Assembly: GCF_004005965.1 (NCBI RefSeq)
Contig: NZ_SACY01000002.1
Location: 1-64,000, forward strand
Direction: 5' to 3'
DNA length: 64,000 nt
Origin: Sandaracinomonas limnophila
GTDB lineage: Bacteria; Bacteroidota; Bacteroidia; Cytophagales; Spirosomataceae
Of the stretch, positions 36,961 through 46,176 are shown piece after piece. The stretch's first letter is position 1; each line of letters opens with the position of its first letter. The translations under genes and the position numbers were made by a program. A model generated the notes under the pieces. That model searched no databases and was not told where the DNA came from. It saw nothing but the letters and a program-made list of their open reading frames with translations.

Positions 36961-37023
36961 CTAAGCAAGTAAAGTCCTTCGGACTTTGTAAAGTCGGTTG
37001 CTGAGCCTGTCGAAGCATCACTT
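36961..37023. repeat. Palindromes aaagtccttcggacttt and ttgctgagcctgtcgaagca
   Basis: Directly after the 68-bp array come aaagtccttcggacttt (36971-36987), a stem with a ttcgg loop, and tgctgagcctgtcgaagca (37000-37018), one arm of the widely seen cttcgacaggctcag palindrome. Both also occur in coding sequence at 32.4-32.5 and 50.4 kb. Confidence 0.85.
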
Positions 37024-37503
37024 TTAACTTTTAACTAAAAGCGCTACTCCAGTCGCTGCAATACCTTCTCCCCTTCCTACAAATCCCATCCCTTCTGAGG
37101 TGGTTGCTTTGATGGAAATATCTTCAACGTCAATCTTCATGACTTGCGCTAAATTTTCTTTCATTGCTGGTATATGTGCATTTAATTTGGGTGTATCTAA
37201 AATAATAGTTACATCTGCATTAGACAACTCAAAACCTTTTTCACGAATCATTTCCATTACTTTTTTCAATAATTCAGTTGAGGCAACACCTTTCCATTGT
37301 GGGTCTTTGTCGGAAAAATGATAGCCAATATTTCGCATATTCGCAGCGCCCAAAAGTGCATCACACAAGACATGACAAACCACATCCGCATCTGAATGTC
37401 CTTGAGGACCCTTATCAGATGGAATTTGAATTCCACCTAAAATACAAGGGCGACCCTCCACCCATTTATGCACATCATAGCCTTGTCCAACCCGAATTTT
37501 CAT
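37024..37503 (-). CDS. ispF: 2-C-methyl-D-erythritol 2,4-cyclodiphosphate synthase
   Basis: MEP-pathway enzyme that cyclises CDP-ME-phosphate during isoprenoid synthesis. The 159-residue product starts at MKIRVGQGYDVHKWVEG; ten extra upstream codons are open but do not resemble the family. The metal ligands GYDVH and HSDADVVCHVLCDALLG are present (DxH near residue 9 and HxD), as is IGYHFSDKDPQWKG and the C-terminal GFVGRGEGIAA. It is 8 bp after the M16 peptidase gene. Confidence 0.96.
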   Translation of the reverse strand: MKIRVGQGYDVHKWVEGRPCILGGIQIPSDKGPQGHSDADVVCHVLCDALLGAANMRNIGYHFSDKDPQWKGVASTELLKKVMEMIREKGFELSNADVTIILDTPKLNAHIPAMKENLAQVMKIDVEDISIKATTSEGMGFVGRGEGIAATGVALLVKS

Positions 37504-37511
37504 ACAGTAAT

Positions 37512-38750
37512 TTATTGATTTTTTTGATACCAAAGCACATGATGCTTATCTTTTTTTATCAATTTATCTGACCAAAAACGAATGTCATCAAGCGTAACCG
37601 AATTGATTTTTTCAGATTCTAAATTAACACCATTGGCGTCGCCGGCAAGTGCCGCAATGGCTAAATTCATAGCCTTATTCAACACCTCAACCTCCATAAA
37701 TACCAAAGATGATTCCGCTTGATTTTTCACTTTTTGTAAAGATTTTTCAGAAATACCTTCTACTAAAAATCTATCAAGAGTATTGTACAACTCTGCCATT
37801 GCTTTTTCATAAGTAATTCCTTCACAAACTGATCCTTGAATCACCAACAATCCTGGATCCATTGAACCCGTCATATAGGCACTGATTGAATCAAATATCC
37901 GTAATTTTTGCACCAATTCAATGAATAAAAAAGACGAATCACCACGTCCTAAAAGATCCGAAATTAAATCAATTGAGTGATAAGGTTTTTCATACCTACC
38001 CACTACAGGAAATGCCAAGTACAAACAATTTGCAGGCACATTTCCCTTGATTTCTAAAAAAGTATTTTCAGACAACACCTCCTCTTGAGGTAGTTTTCTT
38101 TCTAATTTTTTACCTGCATCTATTGGCGCAAACCATTTTTCACACAAAACCTTAACCTCATCCAATTTTACTCGACCTGCTACCACCAAAATAGCATTGC
38201 TCGGATTGTAAAACGTATTAAAAAACTCCTTAACGTCTTCTAAGGTTGCCTCCTCAATATGTTTGATATCTGCCCCAATGGTTGGCCATTGATAGGGGTG
38301 CTTTTTGTAAATTATAGGTCGCCATTTCAACCAAACATCTCCATAAGGTTGATTCAAATAACGCTGCTTAAATTCCTCAATCACCACTTTACGTTGCACT
38401 TCCAAAGACTGTGGATTAAAAGCCAATTGCTTCATTCGATCCGATTCCAACCAAAATGCTGTCTCCAAATTTTGATAGGGAACAGAAATATAATAATTTG
38501 TTAGATCTGGTGTTGTAAAGGCATTATTTTCACCACCAACTCGCTGAAGGGGCGTGTCAAATTCGGGGATATTTTCAGAACCTCCAAACATTAAATGTTC
38601 AAATAAATGAGCAAAGCCAGTTTTACTAGATTTTTCATCCCGAGAACCTACATCATAAATAACATCCAAAACGGCCAAGGTGGTGCTTGGATCCTCGTGA
38701 ACAATAACCTTCAATCCATTATCCAGCTGAAACTGCTCAAATTGTATCAT
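37512..38750 (-). CDS. M16-family zinc peptidase (pitrilysin-like)
   Basis: Cytoplasmic or periplasmic zinc protease of the processing-peptidase type. The 412-residue product carries the inverted zinc motif HLFEHLMFGG near residue 45, with ENNAFTTPDLTNYYISVP following and the distal Glu in VIEEFKQRY. No signal peptide is seen (MIQFEQFQLDNGLKVIV). One M16 unit of the usual pair is present; a second partner gene is not adjacent. It forms a short operon with ispF. Confidence 0.92.
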   Translation of the reverse strand: MIQFEQFQLDNGLKVIVHEDPSTTLAVLDVIYDVGSRDEKSSKTGFAHLFEHLMFGGSENIPEFDTPLQRVGGENNAFTTPDLTNYYISVPYQNLETAFWLESDRMKQLAFNPQSLEVQRKVVIEEFKQRYLNQPYGDVWLKWRPIIYKKHPYQWPTIGADIKHIEEATLEDVKEFFNTFYNPSNAILVVAGRVKLDEVKVLCEKWFAPIDAGKKLERKLPQEEVLSENTFLEIKGNVPANCLYLAFPVVGRYEKPYHSIDLISDLLGRGDSSFLFIELVQKLRIFDSISAYMTGSMDPGLLVIQGSVCEGITYEKAMAELYNTLDRFLVEGISEKSLQKVKNQAESSLVFMEVEVLNKAMNLAIAALAGDANGVNLESEKINSVTLDDIRFWSDKLIKKDKHHVLWYQKNQ

Positions 38751-38796
38751 AAACTAAAAAATATTGACAAAAATAATCATTCTGCTCGAAAAACCT

Positions 38797-38804
38797 TATT
38801 TTTG
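38797..38804 (+). promoter_or_regulatory. Candidate -7 element for the TPR gene
   Basis: TATTTTTG, an exact TAnnTTTG match, lies 19 bp before the TPR gene start. A TTG at the right distance is not evident. Confidence 0.35.
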
Positions 38805-38822
38805 TAGTAGATTATCAATTAA

Positions 38823-39926
38823 ATGATTCTTAGAAAAATCCTATTTTTTTTACTGATTTCGTTTGTAGGGCAAGCTCAATTGCTTAAAGATGCATGGGCC
38901 CGCAAGACAATCAAGTCGGGCTTAGATGCCATGTATAGCTTTGATTTCAATGAATCAAATGCTACTTTCAATCAATTAAAGACAAAATACCCTAACCATC
39001 CTTCCAGCTATTTATTGTTAGCGATGCAAATGGAATGGCAATATTTTCCCTTACAGGATCATCCAAATCAAAAAAATTCTTACAAGTCATTACTTGAAAA
39101 GTCCTATAATTTAGCCTCAAACGCATACGAAAAAAATGAGGAAGATTTAGAAGCTGCATTTTTTTGTTCGGCATCTTTGGGATTTTTAGCAGCTCAGGAA
39201 GCTGACAGTCAAAATTTCATGAAAGCAGTATCTTATGCCAAAAATGCCTACGGTTTTTTAAAAATTGGCATAGATAAAGTAGAATTGCAACCTGAATTTT
39301 TATATGCAACTGGAATTTACCATTATTACCGCATAGCCTATCCCGAATTGCATCCCATCATCAAACCGTTTATGTGGTTTTTTAAGGATGGCAATAAACG
39401 ATTAGGATTAAGCCAACTAGAAAAAGCTGGCTCAGAAACTGTGTTCGTTCAAAACGAGGCTCAATTTTATTTACCTTATATCCTGAATAAATACGAAGGC
39501 ACTCCAGCGGCTGGACTAGGAATTTCAGCCAATTTAATCAAAGACCATCCGAATAATTTAATTTACATTTTGCAAAGGGCAGAATTATTGACCTTGACTA
39601 AAAATTTTGAAGCTGCTGAAGATTTTTGTGAAAAATTACTACAATCGAAAAATAAATATTTTCAAGGATGTTATTACACCTTGGAGGGAATGAAATACGA
39701 AGCACAAAAAGATTACACAAAAGCAGAGGCCTTTTATTTAAAATCAACATTTTTCCCATTTGAAGAGCGATTTACAAAAGATATCAGAGGATTAAGTTAC
39801 CTAGGACTTGCCCGAATTCATTTGAAGAAAAACCAAAAATCCATTGCCAAAAAATATGTACATTTGGCGGAAAATTTTGTTGAATATAAAAACTCTTTAG
39901 AGGAGCTGGAGCGACTAAAAAAATAA
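38823..39926 (+). CDS. Exported TPR-like protein, unknown function
   Basis: The 367-residue product has a signal peptide (LRKILFFLLISFVGQAQ) and helical repeats suggestive of TPRs: YSFDFNESNATFNQLKTKYPNHPSSYL near residue 40 (given here by its start YSFDFNESNATFNQLKTKYP), and AEDFCEKLLQSKNKYFQGCY plus YEAQKDYTKAEAFYLKSTFF near the end. It lies 7 bp before the first glycosyltransferase of the polysaccharide locus. An assembly or export role would fit the setting but is inferred. Confidence 0.72.
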   Translation: MILRKILFFLLISFVGQAQLLKDAWARKTIKSGLDAMYSFDFNESNATFNQLKTKYPNHPSSYLLLAMQMEWQYFPLQDHPNQKNSYKSLLEKSYNLASNAYEKNEEDLEAAFFCSASLGFLAAQEADSQNFMKAVSYAKNAYGFLKIGIDKVELQPEFLYATGIYHYYRIAYPELHPIIKPFMWFFKDGNKRLGLSQLEKAGSETVFVQNEAQFYLPYILNKYEGTPAAGLGISANLIKDHPNNLIYILQRAELLTLTKNFEAAEDFCEKLLQSKNKYFQGCYYTLEGMKYEAQKDYTKAEAFYLKSTFFPFEERFTKDIRGLSYLGLARIHLKKNQKSIAKKYVHLAENFVEYKNSLEELERLKK

Positions 39927-39932
39927 TTTGAA

Positions 39933-41048
39933 ATGCTTAAACTACTTCGAATTTCTTACATACCGCCCAAAATTGTCCCATTTATTCAACATCAATTTGT
40001 AGAAAAAAAACCTACAACTTTCAAGGAGGCTTACCGCTTATTTTTTGACAATTTCATTGCAATTTCAGATGCAATAACTTTCGAATTAAACAAATTAGAA
40101 GATTTTGAAGCAATTGAAGTAGTAATTAATCATACGCAATTACAAGAATTTTGGTTAAAGGAAAATTCCCAAAAAACGAACTTGAATGCTTTGGAAATTC
40201 TCCATGAACAAGTCAATTTTTACCAGCCAGATGTGATTTTGGTAAATACCGGACTCATTCAAGAAACTGAAATTAGAGCTATGGCTCCCAGGGGATGTTT
40301 TATCATGGCCTGGGATGGTTTTGTCAAACCTTTACTGCAGCAAAATAAAAAGTACGACCTCATTTTAACTTGCCTAGATTCCATTCAACATAAATTTGAA
40401 AAAATAGGAACCAAGTCGGCCTTACTTCCTTTTGCATTTGACCCTCGAGTTTTAAATTTTGTAGATTCCACTAAAACAGAAACTTGTACTTTTAGTGGAA
40501 GTATTTCCGCCGTTCATCAATCGCGATTGAATTTCTTACATAAATTAACAAAATCTGGACTAGATTTCAACCTGTACCTTGGAAATTACGACACTGGATT
40601 AAATCCTTTTTCAAGAACCATTTTGCGCGAAATCATTCAGAACAAAAACAGTAGAAATTTGTTGAAAATTTTCCAATTACAGGCAAATAACAACAAGGGC
40701 GGTTGGGGATTAGAAATGTATAAAATTTTAGCAAGATCTGTTTCTACTCTCAATTTCCACGGAGATGAGGTGGAAAAAGCTTGCAATATCCGTTTATTTG
40801 AAGCAACAGGTTTTGGAACTTGTTTGGTAACCGATAACAAACCCGGCTTGGAAGATTTTTACAAAAAAGATGAGGAAGTTCTAACTTTCGACCATATTGA
40901 TGACCTCATTGATAAATTAAAGTACTTGGAAAATAATCCACAAATTGCTCACCAAATTGGTGAGGCCGGTAAAGCCAAGGTTTTCAGTTCTCATTTATGG
41001 GAACATCGAGTGCAAGATTTAGTTTCAATCATTCATAAACATATTTAA
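39933..41048 (+). CDS. CgeB/YkvP-like glycosyltransferase
   Basis: A 371-residue glycosyltransferase of GT-B fold with a C-terminal glycosyl-transferase domain similar to CgeB proteins: NFHGDEVEKACNIRLFEATG near residue 275 and CLVTDNKPGLEDFY. The N-terminal half starts LRISYIPPKIVPFIQH and holds MAWDGFVKPLL. Acceptor and sugar cannot be named. First glycosyltransferase of the polysaccharide locus, three bases before the flippase. Confidence 0.8.
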   Translation: MLKLLRISYIPPKIVPFIQHQFVEKKPTTFKEAYRLFFDNFIAISDAITFELNKLEDFEAIEVVINHTQLQEFWLKENSQKTNLNALEILHEQVNFYQPDVILVNTGLIQETEIRAMAPRGCFIMAWDGFVKPLLQQNKKYDLILTCLDSIQHKFEKIGTKSALLPFAFDPRVLNFVDSTKTETCTFSGSISAVHQSRLNFLHKLTKSGLDFNLYLGNYDTGLNPFSRTILREIIQNKNSRNLLKIFQLQANNNKGGWGLEMYKILARSVSTLNFHGDEVEKACNIRLFEATGFGTCLVTDNKPGLEDFYKKDEEVLTFDHIDDLIDKLKYLENNPQIAHQIGEAGKAKVFSSHLWEHRVQDLVSIIHKHI

Positions 41049-41050
41049 AA

Positions 41051-42568
41051 GTGGGGATTGTAATCAGACAAAGCATCAAATACTCAATCTTAAGTGCCTT
41101 TGGCTCGTTGATTGGAGCATTAAGTGTGCTTTTCATTTACCCCTTAGATCTTTCACTGTATGGATACGCCAATGGAATCAATAGTTTAATTGTATTTTCG
41201 GCACCAATTTTAGGATTCAGCAGCAATGCCATTCTGACCAAGTATTTTCATTCCAAATCCCTAAATGCTGGCCAAACCCTTTCCCTATCATTTGTTTTCA
41301 CTAGCCTATTTTCAATAAGTTTAAGCCTATTCGTTTTTTTTGCACAAAAACCAATTTTTCAAATTTTACAAAAATCAGGTTATAATACATTATTTTTGGA
41401 GGAGAATCTGTTTTACATCCTTATTGGGGGAATTGCCTTGGCCTTTATCTCACTTCTAACGAATCTTTCTGCAAATTTTCAACGAACAGTCGTACCAAAT
41501 TTAATTCTAAATTTAGGTGTAAAATTAGTATTCCCCCTATTAATTCTTGGGGCCTATTTTGCTATACTTTCCAAAACTTCAGTTTCATGGATTCTCATTA
41601 CCTATTATGTTTTAGCCTTATTATTTCTCTTTTTTTATACCTACAAAATAGGACAAAAAAGAGATTTTAGTTTTGAAAAATTCAAATTTAAGTCGATCCC
41701 CAAAAGCCTATTTACCTTTACCTTCATTTCCGGATTTACAGGAGTAGCCAATTTACTGGCAAGCAAATTAGATATTTTGGCCTTGGCCGGCTTTGGAAGT
41801 TTAGAAGACATAGGAAAATATTCCATTGTATTTTTCATTGCAAGTTTTATTGAAATTCCAATGGCTGGCATCTCAAGTATTTCGGCACCGATTATTGCCA
41901 AACACTTAGAAGAAAAAGAATATGCTGAATTGAACCAATTGCTTAAAAAAGTGTCAAACACATTATTCCTTTCTGGAACTTTTTTATTCGTAGTTTTGGG
42001 AAGTATTTTTCAAAACTTGGGAGATATTTCAGGACATTCCGAATTATTCAATAAAGGAATAAATGTATTTTTAATTTTAGGTTTAGCCAAATTAGTCGAT
42101 ATGGTAACAAGCCTCAACACACATGCGATTAGTTACTCAAAATTATACCATTACAATTTATATTTTGTTATTATCTCTGCGATCTTCAATGTATTTTTGA
42201 CGTATTTTTTTACCACAAAATATGGTATCACAGGAACAGCTTTAAGTATTTTGATTTCTATTACACTATTTAATTTACTTAAATTCATTCTTCTAAAAAT
42301 AAGTTTCGATCTAAATCCTTTTTCAAAAGTTACATTCAAAATATTACTCATACTAATCATTTTGTCTAGTTTAAATTATTGGATGCAGACTAATTTAAAT
42401 GCATTTTTAGAACTCATTTTAAAAGGAAGTTTATCCGTGATTTTATTTTTAATTTTATTGAAAATTATCAAGCCTATTCCGGAAGTGGATGAAAAAATAT
42501 TTTCCAAAAACGGATTACTTCGAAATATTTTTAAGAAAAATTATATTCGTAAAAATTTAGGATTTTAA
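41051..42568 (+). CDS. Wzx-like polysaccharide flippase (MOP superfamily)
   Basis: A 505-residue membrane protein with about 14 helices, starting at GTG 41051 (GIVIRQSIKYSILSAFGSLIGAL). The layout and the pattern of paired helices around LSLYGYANGINSL, FISGFTGVANLLASKLDILA and KYGITGTALSI fit lipid-linked oligosaccharide flippases. It should move the completed repeat unit across the inner membrane for the sugars made by the neighbouring genes. Confidence 0.88.
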   Translation: MGIVIRQSIKYSILSAFGSLIGALSVLFIYPLDLSLYGYANGINSLIVFSAPILGFSSNAILTKYFHSKSLNAGQTLSLSFVFTSLFSISLSLFVFFAQKPIFQILQKSGYNTLFLEENLFYILIGGIALAFISLLTNLSANFQRTVVPNLILNLGVKLVFPLLILGAYFAILSKTSVSWILITYYVLALLFLFFYTYKIGQKRDFSFEKFKFKSIPKSLFTFTFISGFTGVANLLASKLDILALAGFGSLEDIGKYSIVFFIASFIEIPMAGISSISAPIIAKHLEEKEYAELNQLLKKVSNTLFLSGTFLFVVLGSIFQNLGDISGHSELFNKGINVFLILGLAKLVDMVTSLNTHAISYSKLYHYNLYFVIISAIFNVFLTYFFTTKYGITGTALSILISITLFNLLKFILLKISFDLNPFSKVTFKILLILIILSSLNYWMQTNLNAFLELILKGSLSVILFLILLKIIKPIPEVDEKIFSKNGLLRNIFKKNYIRKNLGF

Positions 42569-42579
42569 TTGACAAAATT

Positions 42580-43248
42580 TTGAAAAAATTATTCTCCAAA
42601 ATACCCATCTTAAGAGAGCTTGTCCGACAATTTGAGATTTCTCAATTCAAAAAAAATTGGAGAAAAATGAACACTCATAATTATACGGTTCCGGGCGACA
42701 GACCCTTTCCAATCAACAATGTCAAAGTAGGAATTCATTCCTACGGGGAACTCAATGTACAAAGTTTATACGAGCAAGAAGGTGAATTTTTACAAATCGG
42801 AGATTTTGTTTCAATCGCTCCAGGTGCTTGGTTTATCTTGGGAAACAATCATCAAACAAATACCCTGACAAGCTACCCACTTTGGTCTAGATTTATCGCA
42901 TACAATCCCATCGATTCTACCACAAAAGGCCCAATTATTATCGAAGATGAGGTTTGGATTGGCACCAATGCATTAATTTTAAGTGGTGTTAAAATCGGTA
43001 AAGGTGCCATTGTAGCCGCGGGTGCTGTGGTAACCAAAGATGTCCCCAATTATGCCATAGTGGGAGGCAATCCCGCAAAAATTATCAAATATCGCTTTTC
43101 AGAAGAGGTAATTTCTGAACTAAATAAGGTAAATTTGAAGGATTTTCCCCTTGATAAAATCAAAAACAATATCCAAGAAATTTATAAAGAAATTAAAACC
43201 CCAGAAGACTTAAAAACCCTATTAAATAGAATAATTGTTAATTGTTAA
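42580..43248 (+). CDS. CatB/WbbJ-type hexapeptide acetyltransferase
   Basis: O-acetyltransferase with a left-handed beta helix; 222 residues from a TTG start at 42580 (KKLFSKIPILREL). Hexapeptide repeats include IIIEDEVWIGTNALILSGVK and IGKGAIVAAGAVVTKDVPN, then NYAIVGGNPAKIIKYRF. The catalytic His lies in GNNHQTNTLTSYPL. It probably acetylates a sugar of the polysaccharide. The last four residues IVNC and the stop are encoded by a ttgttaa array. Confidence 0.85.
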   Translation: MKKLFSKIPILRELVRQFEISQFKKNWRKMNTHNYTVPGDRPFPINNVKVGIHSYGELNVQSLYEQEGEFLQIGDFVSIAPGAWFILGNNHQTNTLTSYPLWSRFIAYNPIDSTTKGPIIIEDEVWIGTNALILSGVKIGKGAIVAAGAVVTKDVPNYAIVGGNPAKIIKYRFSEEVISELNKVNLKDFPLDKIKNNIQEIYKEIKTPEDLKTLLNRIIVNC

Positions 43249-43345
43249 TTGTTAATTGTTAATTGTTAATTGTTAATTGTTAATTGTTAAAAAACTATAA
43301 CTCATAACCCATAACTCATAACTCATAACCCATAACCCATAACTC
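43235..43345. repeat. ttgttaa array and cataacc/cataact array inside the locus
   Basis: Eight ttgttaa units (43235-43290) contain the stop of the acetyltransferase gene. They are followed by seven units of actcata or acccata (43301-43345), ending right before the next gene. The pair separates two genes of one apparent operon. Confidence 0.95.
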
Positions 43346-43351
43346 AAAAAA

Positions 43352-44434
43352 ATGTCCAAAATAATTGCCTTTTACCTTCCCCAATTCCATCCCATACCAG
43401 AAAATAATGCTTGGTGGGGAGAGGGTTTCACGGAATGGACAAATGTGGGTAAGGCAAAACCACTTTTTAAAGGACATTACCAACCCCGCGTACCAGCCGA
43501 TTTAGGATATTATGATTTACGTTTGCCTGAATCGAGAATTGCTCAGGCAAAAATGGCAAAAGAATATGGAGTAGATGGATTTTGTTATTGGCATTATTGG
43601 TTTGGCAATGGCAAACGATTAATCGAAAAACCATTTGAGGAGGTACTTCATTCAGGAGAACCTGATTTCCCTTTTTGTTTAGGATGGGCAAATCATAGTT
43701 GGGAAGACAAACAATTTAATGCAGAGGGAACTTCCAAGCTATTAATTGAACAAAAATATCCAGGTAAGGAAGATTACATTCTACATTTCAATTCCTTACT
43801 AAAAGCTTTTAAAGATCCTCGATATATTCAAATAGAAAACAAACCTGTCTTTTATATCCATTCACCTTATCGAATTCCCGACATTCAGGTTTTATTTCAA
43901 ACTTGGCAGGAATTAGCAAAAGAAAATGGATTGAAAGGAATTCATTTTGTTGCCAATACCTATAATATGGAGGATATTGAGGTCTTTTTACAAATGGGGT
44001 TTGATGCAGTCAATACGGTTCGCATGTTTCATATTTTCAAAAAAGAAAATGACTTCCTTTCCGCATTGAAATCAAAAATTGGCAAATTACTTTTAAAAAA
44101 AGGACAAGTGGTTGATTACGCAAAGGCTGCCAAATTCTTTTCGGGCAAAGAGGACGAATCCGAACATGTTTATCCAAGTATATTCCCCAATTGGGACCAT
44201 TCCCCGCGCTCAGGTAGAGGCGGACATATTTTGCACAATTCTACCCCTGCAAAATTTAAAAAACACGTTAAAGAAGTGCTAAGATTAACAAAAAAGAAAA
44301 ATCCACCACATCAAGTTATTTTCCTTCGATCTTGGAACGAGTGGGCGGAAGGAAATTATATGGAACCCGATTTACGATTTGGCAAACAATATTTAGAAGC
44401 TTTAAAAGAAGCTAGAAGCGAAGAAAATTTTTAA
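43352..44434 (+). CDS. WbsX-like (GH99-like domain) glycan protein
   Basis: A 360-residue protein of the family annotated as WbsX or GH99-like: AFYLPQFHPIPENNAWWGEG at the start, FTEWTNVGKAKPLFKGH, YGVDGFCYWHYWFGNGKR, and near the end FLRSWNEWAEGNYMEPDL. In the family this is associated with O-antigen clusters, but the activity (glycosyltransferase or endo-acting hydrolase) is not settled. No signal peptide, so it is cytoplasmic. Confidence 0.88.
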   Translation: MSKIIAFYLPQFHPIPENNAWWGEGFTEWTNVGKAKPLFKGHYQPRVPADLGYYDLRLPESRIAQAKMAKEYGVDGFCYWHYWFGNGKRLIEKPFEEVLHSGEPDFPFCLGWANHSWEDKQFNAEGTSKLLIEQKYPGKEDYILHFNSLLKAFKDPRYIQIENKPVFYIHSPYRIPDIQVLFQTWQELAKENGLKGIHFVANTYNMEDIEVFLQMGFDAVNTVRMFHIFKKENDFLSALKSKIGKLLLKKGQVVDYAKAAKFFSGKEDESEHVYPSIFPNWDHSPRSGRGGHILHNSTPAKFKKHVKEVLRLTKKKNPPHQVIFLRSWNEWAEGNYMEPDLRFGKQYLEALKEARSEENF

Positions 44435-44438
44435 AAAT

Positions 44439-45608
44439 ATGGGAGCAACTATTCAAATGGTGGACTTGAAAAGTCAATACAATCGCTTGAAAGGTCCAAT
44501 TGATGAGGCCATTCAATCGACAATTGACAACACCCGCTTCATCAAGGGTCCCAATTTTACTAAATTTCAAGAGGAATTATCAGCTTATTTAAACAATGCG
44601 TACGTAATTGCTTGCGCCAATGGGACCGATGCCCTTCAAATCGCTTTCATGGCGCTGAACCTTGAAAAAGGTGATGAGGTAATCGTTCCAGCGTTCACTT
44701 ACGCTGCAACGGCAGAAGTCATAGGCTTATTGGGTTTAACGCCTGTTATGGTAGATGTTGATCCACAAACCTTTAATTTAACAGTTGAAAATATACGACC
44801 AGCACTTACTTCCAAAACAAAAGCCATTGTACCGGTTCATTTATTTGGACAATGTGCAGAAATGGAAGGTATTTTAAAATTTGCCAAGGAACATAATCTG
44901 TATGTTATTGAAGATACCGCTCAGGCAATTGGCTCAACCTATACCTTTTCAGATGGCACAAAAGAATTTGCAGGCTGTATGGGAGATATAGGAACTACTT
45001 CCTTCTTTCCTTCCAAAAATTTAGGCTGTTTTGGAGATGGTGGCGCTATTTTCACTAGAAATACAGAATTAGCAGAGCGCTTACGCATGATTGCCAATCA
45101 CGGACAAGCCAAACAATATTTTCATGAAATCATTGGGGTAAATTCACGCTTAGATGAACTTCAAGCTGCTATATTACGTGTAAAATTGCCTGAATTAGAT
45201 GATTTCAACGAAAGAAGAAGAAATGTAGCGGATTTTTACGACCAAAGACTAAGTAAAATCCCAGAGATTAGCACACCTTTCAGAAACCCGAAATCCAGCC
45301 ATGTTTTTCATCAATACACTATCCTAGTGAAGAGTGAGCGAGTGATTAGTGATCGAGTGGAAATTGGGGGGCGTAGAGATGAATTAAAAAACTATTTAGC
45401 AACAAAAGGAATTCCCAGCATGATTTATTATCCAATGCCCTTGGATGAGCAAAAAGCCTTCAGCAGCATTGGTCGAGTGGTTGGTAATTTGGAGAAAAGT
45501 AAACAACTTTGCAAGGAAGTCCTTTCTTTGCCCATTCATACAGAAATGGATGAAGAGCAATTAACTTACATAACTGAACAAATCATTGAATTCTTCAAAC
45601 AACAATAA
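44439..45608 (+). CDS. DegT/DnrJ/EryC1 aminotransferase (WbpE-like)
   Basis: PLP sugar aminotransferase, 389 residues. The PLP lysine is in [33 protein letters not shown]-type and EDTAQAIGS segments are typical. Together with the next two genes it matches the UDP-2,3-diacetamido-2,3-dideoxy-glucuronate pathway, where this enzyme transaminates the 3-keto sugar. Residues near 298-310 ([14 protein letters not shown]) are unusual for the family and are encoded by a gagtgagcgagtga-type repeat. Confidence 0.9.
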   Translation: MGATIQMVDLKSQYNRLKGPIDEAIQSTIDNTRFIKGPNFTKFQEELSAYLNNAYVIACANGTDALQIAFMALNLEKGDEVIVPAFTYAATAEVIGLLGLTPVMVDVDPQTFNLTVENIRPALTSKTKAIVPVHLFGQCAEMEGILKFAKEHNLYVIEDTAQAIGSTYTFSDGTKEFAGCMGDIGTTSFFPSKNLGCFGDGGAIFTRNTELAERLRMIANHGQAKQYFHEIIGVNSRLDELQAAILRVKLPELDDFNERRRNVADFYDQRLSKIPEISTPFRNPKSSHVFHQYTILVKSERVISDRVEIGGRRDELKNYLATKGIPSMIYYPMPLDEQKAFSSIGRVVGNLEKSKQLCKEVLSLPIHTEMDEEQLTYITEQIIEFFKQQ

Positions 45609-46176
45609 TCCTTTTATTCACCCAACTGCAGTAGTTGACGATGGTGCGCAAATTGGCAATGGAAGCAAAATTTGGCACTTTTCTCATATCATGCCAGGTG
45701 CTGTGATTGGGGAACAATGTAATATAGGACAAAACGTAGTTGTATCGCCCAATGTAATATTGGGTAAAAACGTTAAGGTTCAAAACAACGTTTCCATTTA
45801 TTCAGGAGTGATTTGTGAAGATGATGTATTTTTGGGACCTTCCATGGTTTTTACCAACATCTTAAATCCACGCTCTGCCGTCATTAGAAGAGATTCCTAT
45901 ATTAAAACCTTAGTTAAAAAAGGGGCAAGCATTGGCGCAAATGCGACAATTGTTTGTGGAAATGAAATAGGAGAATTTGCATTAATTGGTGCTGGGGCAG
46001 TAATTACAAAACCTGTTAAGCCGTTTGCATTGGTGATTGGGAATCCAGCCCGACAAACGGGTTGGGTGAGTGAATACGGACATAAATTACAATTTGACGA
46101 ATCAGGACTTGCTATTTGTCCTGAATCTCAACAAGAATACAAATTAGATCAAAATACAGTAAAACGAGTTAAATGA
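45586..46176 (+). CDS. UDP-2-acetamido-3-amino-glucuronate N-acetyltransferase (WbpD-like)
   Basis: Left-handed beta-helix acyltransferase of 196 residues that would add the second acetyl group to UDP-GlcNAc3[22 protein letters not shown] opens the hexapeptide repeat; [16 protein letters not shown] is the WbpD/WlbB hallmark, with [16 protein letters not shown] and [20 protein letters not shown] further on. I use TTG 45586 as the start, overlapping the aminotransferase stop by 23 bp, since no ATG exists before the family domain. Confidence 0.9.
   Translation: MNSSNNNNPFIHPTAVVDDGAQIGNGSKIWHFSHIMPGAVIGEQCNIGQNVVVSPNVILGKNVKVQNNVSIYSGVICEDDVFLGPSMVFTNILNPRSAVIRRDSYIKTLVKKGASIGANATIVCGNEIGEFALIGAGAVITKPVKPFALVIGNPARQTGWVSEYGHKLQFDESGLAICPESQQEYKLDQNTVKRVK

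Noticed and set aside
36731-37023. A small gene between spoT and ispF
   Set aside because: The gap consists of palindromic repeats with no credible reading frame.
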